Positions 42,553 to 51,323 of a DNA stretch of 64,000 bases are shown here, piece by piece. Position 1 is the stretch's first letter. Each line of letters opens with the position of its first letter. Position numbers and translations under genes: made by a program. The notes under the pieces were generated by a model. That model saw nothing but the letters and a program-made list of their open reading frames with translations. It ran no database searches and was not told the DNA's origin. This stretch comes from CAYSYM01 sp964435115 (lineage in GTDB: Bacteria; Chloroflexota; UBA6077; CF-72). The DNA is taken from assembly GCA_964435115.1 (NCBI GenBank), contig CAYSYM010000009.1, forward strand, positions 21,765 through 85,764, in the 5' to 3' direction.

Positions 42553-43911
42553 TTGTCCTCCACGCGACAGGCCGACCTGAAGGCCGGTGGGCTGGCCCTG
42601 CTGGGCGTAGGCGTCCTGGCGACGCTGCCGTCGCCCCGTCCTGACGTGCTGGCGTTCGGGCTCCTGGCCGCCCTCGCCGGCATGGCCTGGCGGCCCTGGG
42701 TCGGTCCCGCTCTCGTGGGCGCCACGCTACCGGTCTACTTCTTCCCCCAGCAGCTCGGCCGGATCTCGTTCTCGCCGCCCGGGCTCGTCCTCGTTCTCGC
42801 CTGGGCGAGCCTCCTCGTCCGCGTCGGCTGGGACCGCGGCCGCGGCCGGCCAGCAGCGCTCACCTGGCCGACGACCGGCTACGACGGGCCGCTCGCCCTC
42901 TTCCTCCTCGCGGGGCTGCTGTCGCTGCTCGTCACCCAGTACCCGCTGCAGAGCGTGCGCGAGCTGCGGGCGCTGATCTTCGAGCCGGTGCTCTTCTTCT
43001 GGCTGCTGGCAGCTACCGCCAGGCACGCGGCGGCGAAGGCCGCGCTCGGCGGCTTCCTCGTGGCGGCCGTGGTGGTCGCCCTCATCGCGGCCGTGCAGGT
43101 CCTCTCTGGCAGCGGGGGGACTGAGGCCGAAGGCGTGCGGCGGGCGCAGGCCTGGTACCCACAGCCCAACCACCTGGCGCTCATGCTCGGCCGGGCGCTG
43201 CCGTTCGCGCTGGCCCTCGGCCTCGTCGGCCGGCCCGGAGAGGCGACGTCCCGTGGCCAGGCGTGGCGTCTCGCCGCCCTCGCCTGGTTCGCCGTCGCCA
43301 GCGTCGGGCTGGGGCTCCTGCTCACCTTCTCGCTCGGCGCCTGGCTCGGCGCCACGGCCGCGGCCGTCGTCGTCCTCGCCGCGCTGCGGCGGCGGCGGGC
43401 CGCCATCTCGCTCAGCCTGCTCGCGGCCGGCTTGTTCGCCGCCGTGAGCCTGCTGGCGATCGCCGGCGCCGTCCCCGAGCGGCTGAACCCGCTGCGGCAG
43501 ACGACCGGGTTCCGGCTCGAGCTCTGGCAGTCATCGATCGCCATGGTCGCCGACCACCCCCTGCTGGGCGTAGGCCTGGACAACTTCGTGTACCTCTACC
43601 AGCAGGTCTACCTGCGCGAAGGAGCCGCCGCCGAGGCGAACCTGTCGCACCCGCACAACTGGATCCTCAACGTCTGGCTGCAGCTCGGCCTGCTCGGCCT
43701 GGTGGCGTTCGTCTGGCTCCTGGTGCGTTTCTGGCGCTCCGCCCGGGCTCGCCTCGCCACGGGGACCGACGCGTGGATCGCCGCCGGCGCCCTGGGCGCC
43801 ATGGCCGAGACGCTGGTGCACGGCCTGCTGGACAACAGCTACTTCCTCGTCGACCTGGCCTTCCTCTTCTGGCTCATCCTGGCGGCCGTCGCCCGCCGGG
43901 TCGCGCGCTAG
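42553..43911 (+). CDS. O-antigen ligase/polymerase-like membrane protein
   Basis: The 452-aa protein starts at TTG 42553. About eleven hydrophobic helices flank a large loop (YLYQQVYLREG...LSHPHNWILNVWLQLG), where HPHN marks the Wzy_C/O-antigen ligase domain and is the expected catalytic loop; the F-R-x-E-x-W segment before it (TTGFRLELWQSSIAM) also belongs. Polymerises or ligates surface polysaccharide in the outer leaflet. It heads a cluster of eight glycan genes on the plus strand. Confidence 0.8.
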   Translation: MSSTRQADLKAGGLALLGVGVLATLPSPRPDVLAFGLLAALAGMAWRPWVGPALVGATLPVYFFPQQLGRISFSPPGLVLVLAWASLLVRVGWDRGRGRPAALTWPTTGYDGPLALFLLAGLLSLLVTQYPLQSVRELRALIFEPVLFFWLLAATARHAAAKAALGGFLVAAVVVALIAAVQVLSGSGGTEAEGVRRAQAWYPQPNHLALMLGRALPFALALGLVGRPGEATSRGQAWRLAALAWFAVASVGLGLLLTFSLGAWLGATAAAVVVLAALRRRRAAISLSLLAAGLFAAVSLLAIAGAVPERLNPLRQTTGFRLELWQSSIAMVADHPLLGVGLDNFVYLYQQVYLREGAAAEANLSHPHNWILNVWLQLGLLGLVAFVWLLVRFWRSARARLATGTDAWIAAGALGAMAETLVHGLLDNSYFLVDLAFLFWLILAAVARRVAR

Positions 43912-43914
43912 AAT
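43909..43914 (+). promoter_or_regulatory. -10 hexamer (TAGAAT) overlapping the preceding stop
   Basis: TAGAAT includes the TAG stop of the ligase gene and ends 6 nt before GTG 43921. Confidence 0.4.
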
Positions 43915-43920
43915 CGTCCG

Positions 43921-44916
43921 GTGCTGAGAGCGCTGGTTGCCGGCGGGGCTGGCTTCATCGGGTCGCACCTGTGCGACCGTCTGCTGGCCCAGGGATGGTC
44001 GGTGACGTGCCTGGACAACTTCGCCTCCGGAGCACGCGCCAACGTTGCCCACCTGTTCGAACATCCCCGGTTCACGTTCGTCGAGCGCGACCTCACCACC
44101 AGTCCCCTTGAAGATAGCCTGGCCGCCGATCGCTACTACCACCTGGCCAGCCCGGCCAGCCCGAACCCCTTCACCCGGCGCAGCTACATGGCCCAGCCGC
44201 TCGAAACGGCGCTGGTCAATTCGACCGGCACCAGGCACGTCCTCGAGCTCGCCCTGCGCCACGGCGGCCGGGTCCTCTTCGCCTCCACCTCCGAGGTGTA
44301 CGGCGACCCGCTGGTCCATCCGCAGCGCGAGGAGTACTGGGGCAACGTCTCGCCAACCGGACCACGCTCCTGCTACGACGAGGCGAAGCGCTTCGGCGAA
44401 GCGCTGTGCATGATCTACGTGCGGCGCTACGGCGTGGACGTGCGGATCGCGCGGATCTTCAACACCTACGGCCCGCGCATGGACCCCGAGGACGGCCGAA
44501 TGCTGCCGAACTTCATCGGCCAGGCCCTGCGCGGCCAGCCGCTCACCATCTACGGCGATGGCAGCTACACCCGCTCCCTCTGCTATGTGGACGACCTGGT
44601 GGCTGGGCTCCAGGCGATCATGGAGTCCGCCCGCCCGGACGCGCCCGGGCGCGTCTACAACCTCGGCAACCCGGACGAGCACACCGTCCGCGAGTACGCC
44701 GAGCTCGTCCTGCGGCTGGTCCCGGAGAGCCGCTCGACCATCGCCTACCTCCCCCCCATGCCGGACGACCCCACCCGGCGCCGGCCGGACATCTCGCGGG
44801 CGTCCGACGAGCTGGGCTGGCAGCCCCGCGTGCCCCTGCGCGAGGGGCTCGAGCAGACAATCGCCTGGTTCCGTGCTGCCCTCAGCCAGCCAGCCGCGAG
44901 CAGGGCCACGGGCTGA
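43921..44916 (+). CDS. NAD-dependent nucleotide-sugar epimerase/decarboxylase (UXS-like)
   Basis: The 331-aa protein starts at GTG 43921. The Rossmann motif GGAGFIGSHLCDRL, catalytic Ser-Thr segment ASTSEVYGDP, the Y-x3-K pair in CYDEAKRFGEAL, and IARIFNTYGPRMDPEDGRMLPNFI follow the short-chain dehydrogenase (extended) pattern. The HLASPASP and N-F-I strings are closest to UDP-glucuronate decarboxylases (UXS). Provides an activated sugar for the cluster. Confidence 0.85.
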   Translation: MLRALVAGGAGFIGSHLCDRLLAQGWSVTCLDNFASGARANVAHLFEHPRFTFVERDLTTSPLEDSLAADRYYHLASPASPNPFTRRSYMAQPLETALVNSTGTRHVLELALRHGGRVLFASTSEVYGDPLVHPQREEYWGNVSPTGPRSCYDEAKRFGEALCMIYVRRYGVDVRIARIFNTYGPRMDPEDGRMLPNFIGQALRGQPLTIYGDGSYTRSLCYVDDLVAGLQAIMESARPDAPGRVYNLGNPDEHTVREYAELVLRLVPESRSTIAYLPPMPDDPTRRRPDISRASDELGWQPRVPLREGLEQTIAWFRAALSQPAASRATG

Positions 44917-44985
44917 GCGCCGCGCGCTCGCCTGTCCGGGGGCGCGCCGGCCCGCCCGGTCGCCGCGTCGCCCGCCGCTCCCCTG

Positions 44986-46485
44986 ATGTCCAGCGCCGCC
45001 AGCGCCGTCCGCCTGCCAGCCCCGACGCATCGCCAGCCCGGGCGCTGGCGGCGCATCGCCGGCGCGCTCGGCTGGAGCGTCGCGGTGCCTGCGCTCGCCT
45101 GGCTGGTCGCGGTGCTCGAGCCGCTGCCTCTCGCCCTGGCGGCGGGTGGCGCGGTAGCGGCGGTCGGGCCCCTCATCCAGCCGCTCGCGGCGGTCGCGCT
45201 CCTCCTGTTCGCGGTCCCCTTCGGCGTCCCCATGCGCGAGGACGCCAGCGCGGGCGAGCCGGCCCTCACCGCGGTTGAGCCTCTCGTGGCGCTCTTGGCG
45301 CTGGCCTGGCTGCTGCGCGGCGTGCGACGCCGCGGCATCGCGGTACACAGCAGCGGGCTGGTTGCCAGCCTGGGCCTGCTCGGCCTCCTCATGCTCTTCT
45401 CCACCACCTACGCGGCTAGCTTCAGTGCGGCGGCGAAGGAGACCGTCAAGTGGTTCGAGCTGCTCGTCGTCCTCCTGGTCGTCGCGGGCGCCGGCCTCGA
45501 CCGCCGGTCGACGGCGTGGCTGCTGGCGGCGCTGTTCGTGGCCGGCGCGCTCGAAGCGGCGTGGGGCATCGCCCAGGTCGCCACCGGCGGCGGCCCCAGC
45601 GGGTTCGAGGTCGGCGGCCTGCTGCGTGCCTACGGCACCTTCGCCCAGCCCAACCCCTTCGGCGGGTACCTCGCGACCATCCTGCCCGTCGCCGTGGCGA
45701 TGGCCCTGGCCCCAGGCGCTCCGCGGGCGTTCCGCTGGCTCGCAGCCGGCGCGGCGCTCGTGCTCGGCGCCGGCGTCGCCCTCAGCCAGTCGCGCGGGGC
45801 CTGGCTCGGGCTGGGTGTCGCGGCGCTCGTGCTGCTCCTCACCTGGAGCCGGCGCACCCGCCTGCTGCTGGTGCCCGCCGCCGCCCTGGCGGGCCTGGCG
45901 CTCGTCGCGGCCCTGGCTGGCTTCTTCCCGGCCGCCATCGTCGACCGGCTCGCGCAGACCGTGCAGTACTTCGGCGTGTTCGACGTGCGCACGGTCGAGC
46001 TGACCGACGAGAACTGGTCGATCGTCGAGCGCATGGCGCGCTGGCAGGCCGCCTGGTACATGTTCCTGGACTCCCCGTGGCTGGGCGTCGGGATTGGCAA
46101 CTACGCGGAGGCCTACCCACGCTACTACCTGGACAACTGGGTGGACCCGCTCGGCCATGCCCACAACTACTACCTCAACACGCTGGCCGAGCTTGGCGTG
46201 GTAGGGTTCGGCCTGTTGCTCCTCTCGCTCGCGCTCGTCTTCCGGCACGTCGGCGGCGCGCTGCGCTCCAGCATCGCGCTGCACCGCCCCCCCGACCCCT
46301 ACTGGCGGGCGCTGCTCGCCGGCATCCTCGGCTCGCTCGTCGTCTTCAGCATGCACAGCCTCTTCGACAACCTCCTGGTGCACGGCGTCAACGTCCAAGT
46401 AGGGTTCCTCATCGGCCTGGGGCTCGTCGCCGCGGACCGACTGCGTCCCCTCGCGAGCGGGCCGGGGGGTGGCGGTGTCCGCTGA
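44986..46485 (+). CDS. Second O-antigen ligase/polymerase-like membrane protein
   Basis: The 499-aa protein starts at ATG 44986. It has about twelve membrane helices. The Wzy_C signature is present: LSQSRGAWLGLG, ARWQAAWYMFLDSPWLGVGIGNYAEAY and the HAHNYYLNTLAELG loop. Two such proteins in one cluster, 1.1 kb apart, suggest one polymerase and one ligase. Confidence 0.8.
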   Translation: MSSAASAVRLPAPTHRQPGRWRRIAGALGWSVAVPALAWLVAVLEPLPLALAAGGAVAAVGPLIQPLAAVALLLFAVPFGVPMREDASAGEPALTAVEPLVALLALAWLLRGVRRRGIAVHSSGLVASLGLLGLLMLFSTTYAASFSAAAKETVKWFELLVVLLVVAGAGLDRRSTAWLLAALFVAGALEAAWGIAQVATGGGPSGFEVGGLLRAYGTFAQPNPFGGYLATILPVAVAMALAPGAPRAFRWLAAGAALVLGAGVALSQSRGAWLGLGVAALVLLLTWSRRTRLLLVPAAALAGLALVAALAGFFPAAIVDRLAQTVQYFGVFDVRTVELTDENWSIVERMARWQAAWYMFLDSPWLGVGIGNYAEAYPRYYLDNWVDPLGHAHNYYLNTLAELGVVGFGLLLLSLALVFRHVGGALRSSIALHRPPDPYWRALLAGILGSLVVFSMHSLFDNLLVHGVNVQVGFLIGLGLVAADRLRPLASGPGGGGVR

Positions 46486-47644
46486 GCCGTCGCCGCCGGG
46501 CCTGGCCCGACCCCTCCCCACGGCTCAGCCAGTCGAGCTCGACCGCCAGGCGTCGGGGCACGCGGCGGGGTGGCACGATCCGGGTGAGCGGGGCGCGCCA
46601 CCCGAGCGGGACGAGCTGGAGGCCGGCGAGGTGGAGAGCGTCGAAGAGGGACCCTCGCTCGCCGGGCGCTTCTTCAACGCCCGCACCTTCGTCTCGTTCG
46701 CGTTCGGCTTCGGCATCCTCCTGTTCTTCTTCACGCGCGCCGAGGTCGACGTCACAGCGATCCTCGATCGCGTCCGCCAGGCGAACGTTGGCCTGCTCGC
46801 CCTGGCGCTGCTCACCTTCTACAGCACGTTCCCGGTGCGCGCGCTGCGCTGGCGCCGATTGCTGCAGAACGTCGGCTTCCGCAGCCGCCAGGGCGTCGAG
46901 CTGCCCTCGGTGTGGGGGCTCGCGGAGATCATCCTCCTGAGCTGGTTCGCTAACACCATCATCCCGGCCAAGCTCGGCGACGCCTACCGCGCCTACCTGC
47001 TCAAGGTCAACGCTACCGTCTCGTTCTCGAAGACGATCGGCACGGTCCTCGCCGAGCGCATCATCGACGTCCTGGCGCTGTTCTTCCTGATGGCCTCGGC
47101 TGCCAGCCTGGCGTTCGGGCGCGCCCTCCCCAGGGAGGTTGTGCTGCTCATGCAGCTCGGCTTCGCCCTGGTCGCCATCGTCCTCGTGGGCCTGCTCACG
47201 CTGCGCAACCTGCGGCCGGTGGTGGAACGCCTCGTGCCGCCCCGCCTCCACGCGCAGTACCACCGCTTCGAAGAGGGGATCCTGCACTCGTTCGGTGGCG
47301 GCTTGCCCTACGTGGCACTGCTGACCGGGGGGGCGTGGGCCGGCGAGGTCACGCGGCTCGCCCTGGTGGCGGCGTCGCTCGGGCTCACAGGCATCGCCCC
47401 GAGCGTGATCGTGTTCGTCGCGCTCGCCTCGGCGCTGGCGACGACGCTCCCGCTCACCCCGGCCGGCCTCGGCTTCGCCGAGGGCGCCATCGTCGGCGTG
47501 CTCCTGCTCGCCGCGAACGCCGGCCTGGCGCCGGGCGTCGACGAGCACACCGCCGCCAGCATCGCCCTGCTCGACCGCGCCATCAGCTACTGGAGCGTCG
47601 TCGCCAGCGGGTTCGTGGCTTACGTCCTCAGCAAGCGACGGTAA
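46469..47644 (+). CDS. LPG-synthase-type (UPF0104/flippase-like) integral membrane protein
   Basis: The 391-aa protein starts at GTG 46469 and overlaps the preceding stop by 17 bp (GTG 46475 is an alternative). A charged N-terminus of about 65 residues precedes eight helices of the AglD/MprF flippase type, with the signatures WFANTIIPAKLGDAYRAYLL and TPAGLGFAEGAIVG. Such proteins are assigned to transferring or flipping lipid-linked sugars. In this cluster a flippase role is plausible. Confidence 0.75.
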   Translation: MAVSAEPSPPGLARPLPTAQPVELDRQASGHAAGWHDPGERGAPPERDELEAGEVESVEEGPSLAGRFFNARTFVSFAFGFGILLFFFTRAEVDVTAILDRVRQANVGLLALALLTFYSTFPVRALRWRRLLQNVGFRSRQGVELPSVWGLAEIILLSWFANTIIPAKLGDAYRAYLLKVNATVSFSKTIGTVLAERIIDVLALFFLMASAASLAFGRALPREVVLLMQLGFALVAIVLVGLLTLRNLRPVVERLVPPRLHAQYHRFEEGILHSFGGGLPYVALLTGGAWAGEVTRLALVAASLGLTGIAPSVIVFVALASALATTLPLTPAGLGFAEGAIVGVLLLAANAGLAPGVDEHTAASIALLDRAISYWSVVASGFVAYVLSKRR

Positions 47645-48789
47645 TGCGGATCGCCATCGAGTACTCCGCCGCCGTCAACCAGCGGGCGGGCATCGGGCGG
47701 CTCGTGCGCAACCAGGTCGCGGCACTCGCCGAGCTCGACCGCGAGAACGAGTACGTCCTCCTGTACGCGCGCCCGGACCCGGGGGCCGTGCCCCGCTTCC
47801 CCACCGCCCCCAACTTCGCGCGTCGCGAGGTCGCGCTCCGCGAGCGCTGGCTGGCGATCGCCTGGCACCGTGCCCAGATCCCGTTCCCGGCCGACTGGCT
47901 GACCGGCCCCGTGGAGCTCTACCACTCGCCCGACTTCGTGCTCCCACCGCTGCGACGTGCCCGCGGCATCCTGACCGTGCACGACCTCGCCTTCCTACTG
48001 CGGCCCGACTGCGCCGACGCGGCGCTGAGCGCCTACCTCGAGGAGGTCGTGCCCCGCTCGGTCCAACGGGCTGACTTCGTCATCGCCGACTCGGAGAACA
48101 CGCGCAATGACGTGGTGGTCCTCCTCGGCGTGCCGCCGCAGCAGGTGGAGGTCGTCCCTGGCGGCGTGGAGGAGCGCTTCGAGCCCGTCGCCGATCCGGC
48201 CTTGCTGGCGACGGCGCGCCGCCACCTCAAGGTGGGCGACGCGCCGTTCGTGCTCGCGGTGGGCCTGCTCGAGCCGCGCAAGAACCTCAACCGGCTGATG
48301 GATGCGTTTGCCATCCTGAAGAAGGGCGGGAAGCTGCCCGACCATAAGCTCGTCCTCGCCGGTAGCACGGGCTGGCTGGTCGACGGCATCCTGGCGCACC
48401 ACGCGGCCTCGCCCGTGCGCGACGACATCGTCCTGCCCGGGTTCGTGCCGGAGGAGCTGCTGCCAGCCGTCTACAGCGCGGCCGAGGTGCTGGCGTTCCC
48501 GTCGCTCTACGAGGGGTTCGGGCTGCCCATCCTGGAAGCCATGGCCTGCGGCACGCCGGTCGTCGCCTCGCGCACCTCGTGCCTGCCCGAGGTCGCCGAG
48601 GGCGCCGCGCTCCTGGCGGACCCGGAGAATACGGATGCGCTGGCGGTGGCGCTGGAGCTGGCCCTCACGGACGAGGCCCTGCGGGCGGACCTGCGGGCGA
48701 AGGGGCTGGAACGCGCCGCGCACTACACCTGGCGCGGCGCGGCCGAGAGGCTGCTCCAGGTCTATCAGCGGGTGGCGGCGGCGAAGTGA
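47644..48789 (+). CDS. Group 1 (GT4) glycosyltransferase
   Basis: The 381-aa protein starts at ATG 47644, overlapping the previous stop as TAATG. GT-B fold features: MRIAIEYSAAVNQRAGIGRL N-domain, TVHDLAFLL, and the nucleotide-sugar site SLYEGFGLPILEAMACGTPV (E-x7-E). Retaining transfer of hexose from a nucleotide donor. Confidence 0.92.
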   Translation: MRIAIEYSAAVNQRAGIGRLVRNQVAALAELDRENEYVLLYARPDPGAVPRFPTAPNFARREVALRERWLAIAWHRAQIPFPADWLTGPVELYHSPDFVLPPLRRARGILTVHDLAFLLRPDCADAALSAYLEEVVPRSVQRADFVIADSENTRNDVVVLLGVPPQQVEVVPGGVEERFEPVADPALLATARRHLKVGDAPFVLAVGLLEPRKNLNRLMDAFAILKKGGKLPDHKLVLAGSTGWLVDGILAHHAASPVRDDIVLPGFVPEELLPAVYSAAEVLAFPSLYEGFGLPILEAMACGTPVVASRTSCLPEVAEGAALLADPENTDALAVALELALTDEALRADLRAKGLERAAHYTWRGAAERLLQVYQRVAAAK

Positions 48790-49952
48790 TGCGGGTCGGT
48801 ATCAACGCCCTCTTCCTCCAGAAGCCTGCCACCGGCATGGGCCAGCACCTCTTCCACCTGCTGGAAGGGCTGGACTCGCTGGACGACAAGGAGAGCCAGT
48901 ACGTCCTGCTGTCGCCGCGCTTCCGCCGCGCCTACACCGTCCAGGTGCCCCAGCTCTCCGACCGCTTCCGCGAAGTCGAGGTGGTCAGCGCCCTCGCTCG
49001 CCTGGGCGAGAACGTCGAGCAGGTGTGGTGGGAGCAGGCGGGCATCGTCCGCGCGGGGCTGCGGGAGAAGATCCACATCCTCCATTCGCCCTACTGGTCC
49101 AGCCCCCTCTTCTCCGCCTGGCCGACCGTGGTGACGATCCACGACGTCATCCAGTTCGTGCTGCCCGAATACGCCTGGCGCAAGATCAGCCGCCTCTACT
49201 TCGGCCTGGTCTCGCGATCAGCCCGCCGCGCCCAGGCCATCATCACGGTGAGCGAGTGCTCGCGGCGCGACATCGTCAAGATCCTCGGCATCCCGCCGGA
49301 GCGCATCCAGGTCATCGGCAACGCCGTCGATGCGAGCTTCCACCCCGTCCGGGATGCCTGGCTGCTGGCGAGCGTGCGCGAGCGCTACGGCATTGGCCCC
49401 CGCTTCATCCTCTACTTCGGCGGCTTCGACCTGCGGAAGAACCTGCCGCGGCTGATCGAGGCGTACGCACGGCTGCCGCAGGAGACGCGCAAGAGCTACC
49501 CGCTCGTCATCGCCGGCCGCTACCAGCACCTGGGCCACCCGCTGTATCCCGACCCCCGGCAGACCGTGCAGTGGCTCGGACTGGAGGGCCAGGTGCTCTT
49601 CACCGGCCAGATCCGCGAGCAGGACAAGGCCCCGCTCTACAGCGCGGCGACGGTCTTCACCTTCCCCTCGCTCTACGAGGGCTTCGGCATCCCGGTGCTG
49701 GAAGCCATGGCGTGCGGCACGCCGGTCCTCACCTCCAACCTCTCGGCCCTGCCGGAGGTCGCCGGCGACGCCGGCCTGCTGGTCGACCCGTACAGCGTGG
49801 AGGCGATCGCCGAGGGGCTGGCCGCACTGCTGGACGACCGCGAGCGGCGCGAGGAGCTGGCGCGGCGCGGCCTGGAGCGGGCACGTCTGTTCACCTGGCG
49901 CCAGGTGGCCGAGCAGACCCTGCGGGTGTACCGCCAGCTCGAGCGTCGCTAG
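48789..49952 (+). CDS. Group 1 (GT4) glycosyltransferase
   Basis: The 387-aa protein starts at ATG 48789 overlapping the previous stop as TGATG. It shares the layout of the preceding enzyme, with TIHDVIQFVLPEYAWR, SECSRRDIVKILGIPPERI, and SLYEGFGIPVLEAMACGTPVL. The two are tandem paralogues, likely adding successive sugars. Confidence 0.92.
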   Translation: MRVGINALFLQKPATGMGQHLFHLLEGLDSLDDKESQYVLLSPRFRRAYTVQVPQLSDRFREVEVVSALARLGENVEQVWWEQAGIVRAGLREKIHILHSPYWSSPLFSAWPTVVTIHDVIQFVLPEYAWRKISRLYFGLVSRSARRAQAIITVSECSRRDIVKILGIPPERIQVIGNAVDASFHPVRDAWLLASVRERYGIGPRFILYFGGFDLRKNLPRLIEAYARLPQETRKSYPLVIAGRYQHLGHPLYPDPRQTVQWLGLEGQVLFTGQIREQDKAPLYSAATVFTFPSLYEGFGIPVLEAMACGTPVLTSNLSALPEVAGDAGLLVDPYSVEAIAEGLAALLDDRERREELARRGLERARLFTWRQVAEQTLRVYRQLERR

Positions 49953-49953
49953 C

Positions 49954-51072
49954 GTGCGCGTCCTCGTCGCCTCGAAGGCGCTCGTGGTGGGCGCCTACCA
50001 GCGCAAGCTGGAGGAGATCGCCGCCCAGCCCGGCGTGGAGGCGCTGACGGCGGTCGTGCCGGCCTCCTGGCGCGAGCCGGGCGGGCGCACCATCGCCCTG
50101 GAGCGCGCCTGCGCCCGCGGCTACACCCTCCGCGTGGAGCCGATCGTCTTCAACGGCCACTTCCACCTCTTCTTCTGGCCGCGACTCGGCAGGGCCATCG
50201 CCGAGGCCTGGCCGGACGTCGTCCACCTGGACGAGGAGCCGTTCAACCTGGCGACCGCGCTCGGGACATGGCAGGCACGCCGCCTGGGCGCCAGGGTGGT
50301 GTTCTTCACCTGGCAGAACCTCTACCGGCGCTACCCGCCCCCGTTCTCCATGTTCGAACAGTACGTCTACCGGCAGAGCGCCGGCGCGATCGCCGGCAGC
50401 GCCGATGCCGCGCGGGTGCTCCGGCTGAAGGGCTACCGCGGGCCAGCGGCGGTCATCCCGCAGTTCGGCATCGACCCGGACGTCTTCGCGCCGGCCGGCC
50501 GCCGCCCCAACGATGTCTTCACGATCGGGTACGCCGGCCGCCTGGTGGAGGAGAAGGGCCTCTTCGTGCTGCTGGACGCGTTGGCGGGGCTGGCCGGCGA
50601 GTGGCGGCTGCACCTGGTCGGCAGTGGGCCGCTGCTCGGCGCCACCCGTGCGAAAGCGGACCGACTCGGGATCGGCCGGCGCGTCACCTGGGAGACCGCC
50701 GTGCCTTCGACGGAGATGCCGGCGCGGCTCCGCTCCTTCGACGTGCTCGTACTCCCGTCGCTCACCCGCCCCAACTGGAAGGAGCAGTTCGGGCGGGTGC
50801 TGGTGGAGGCGATGGCCTGCGAGGTGCCGGTGGTGGGGTCGAGCAGCGGCGAGATCCCGCGCGTCGTCGGCGAGGCGGGCGTGGTCGTGCCCGAGGCTGA
50901 CCCGGCCGCGCTGCGGCAGGCGATCGCACGGCTGCGGGACGACGCGGCGCTGCGGGGTGAGCTGGGCCGGCGGGGCCGGGCGCGCGCGCGCGCCCACTAC
51001 ACGCACCGCCGCATCGCGGAGCAGACCGTGGCAGTGTACCGGTCGGCCGCCGCCACCCGGTCGCACTGTTGA
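49954..51072 (+). CDS. Group 1 (GT4) glycosyltransferase, more divergent
   Basis: The 372-aa protein starts at GTG 49954, one base after the previous stop codon. IGYAGRLVEEKGLFVLLDAL and EQFGRVLVEAMACEVPVVGSSSGEIP are the GT4 donor motifs. The N-domain (MRVLVASKALVVGAYQRKLE) differs from the two preceding paralogues, so it likely transfers a different sugar. Confidence 0.9.
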   Translation: MRVLVASKALVVGAYQRKLEEIAAQPGVEALTAVVPASWREPGGRTIALERACARGYTLRVEPIVFNGHFHLFFWPRLGRAIAEAWPDVVHLDEEPFNLATALGTWQARRLGARVVFFTWQNLYRRYPPPFSMFEQYVYRQSAGAIAGSADAARVLRLKGYRGPAAVIPQFGIDPDVFAPAGRRPNDVFTIGYAGRLVEEKGLFVLLDALAGLAGEWRLHLVGSGPLLGATRAKADRLGIGRRVTWETAVPSTEMPARLRSFDVLVLPSLTRPNWKEQFGRVLVEAMACEVPVVGSSSGEIPRVVGEAGVVVPEADPAALRQAIARLRDDAALRGELGRRGRARARAHYTHRRIAEQTVAVYRSAAATRSHC

Positions 51073-51097
51073 CACCCGCCGGAGGGGCTGCCACAAT
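51069..51097 (+). promoter_or_regulatory. Sigma-70-type promoter of the second peptide importer
   Basis: TTGACA (51069-51074) and CACAAT (51092-51097) are spaced 17 nt, overlapping the last codons of the glycosyltransferase. The gap 51098-51323 then forms a leader of about 220 nt with no clear element. Confidence 0.5.
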
Positions 51098-51323
51098 CGG
51101 ACTACCCGAGGGACGGTAGCCAGCCCGGCTAGCCTGGGGCTTCAGCGTTGCAGCGCCGCTAGAGGAGGGAGATTGGCTTGCATCTGACAAGTTCGGGTCA
51201 GATGGTTCGCCGCGCCGGCTCTCCTCCCTCTCGCGTCCCGCAGCGCTCCCTGCCCCGACCACCCGCGGCCGGAATGCGGGCGCCTCGCCTCGGTAATTCG
51301 GCTGGAGGGAGAGACGTCCCCTT

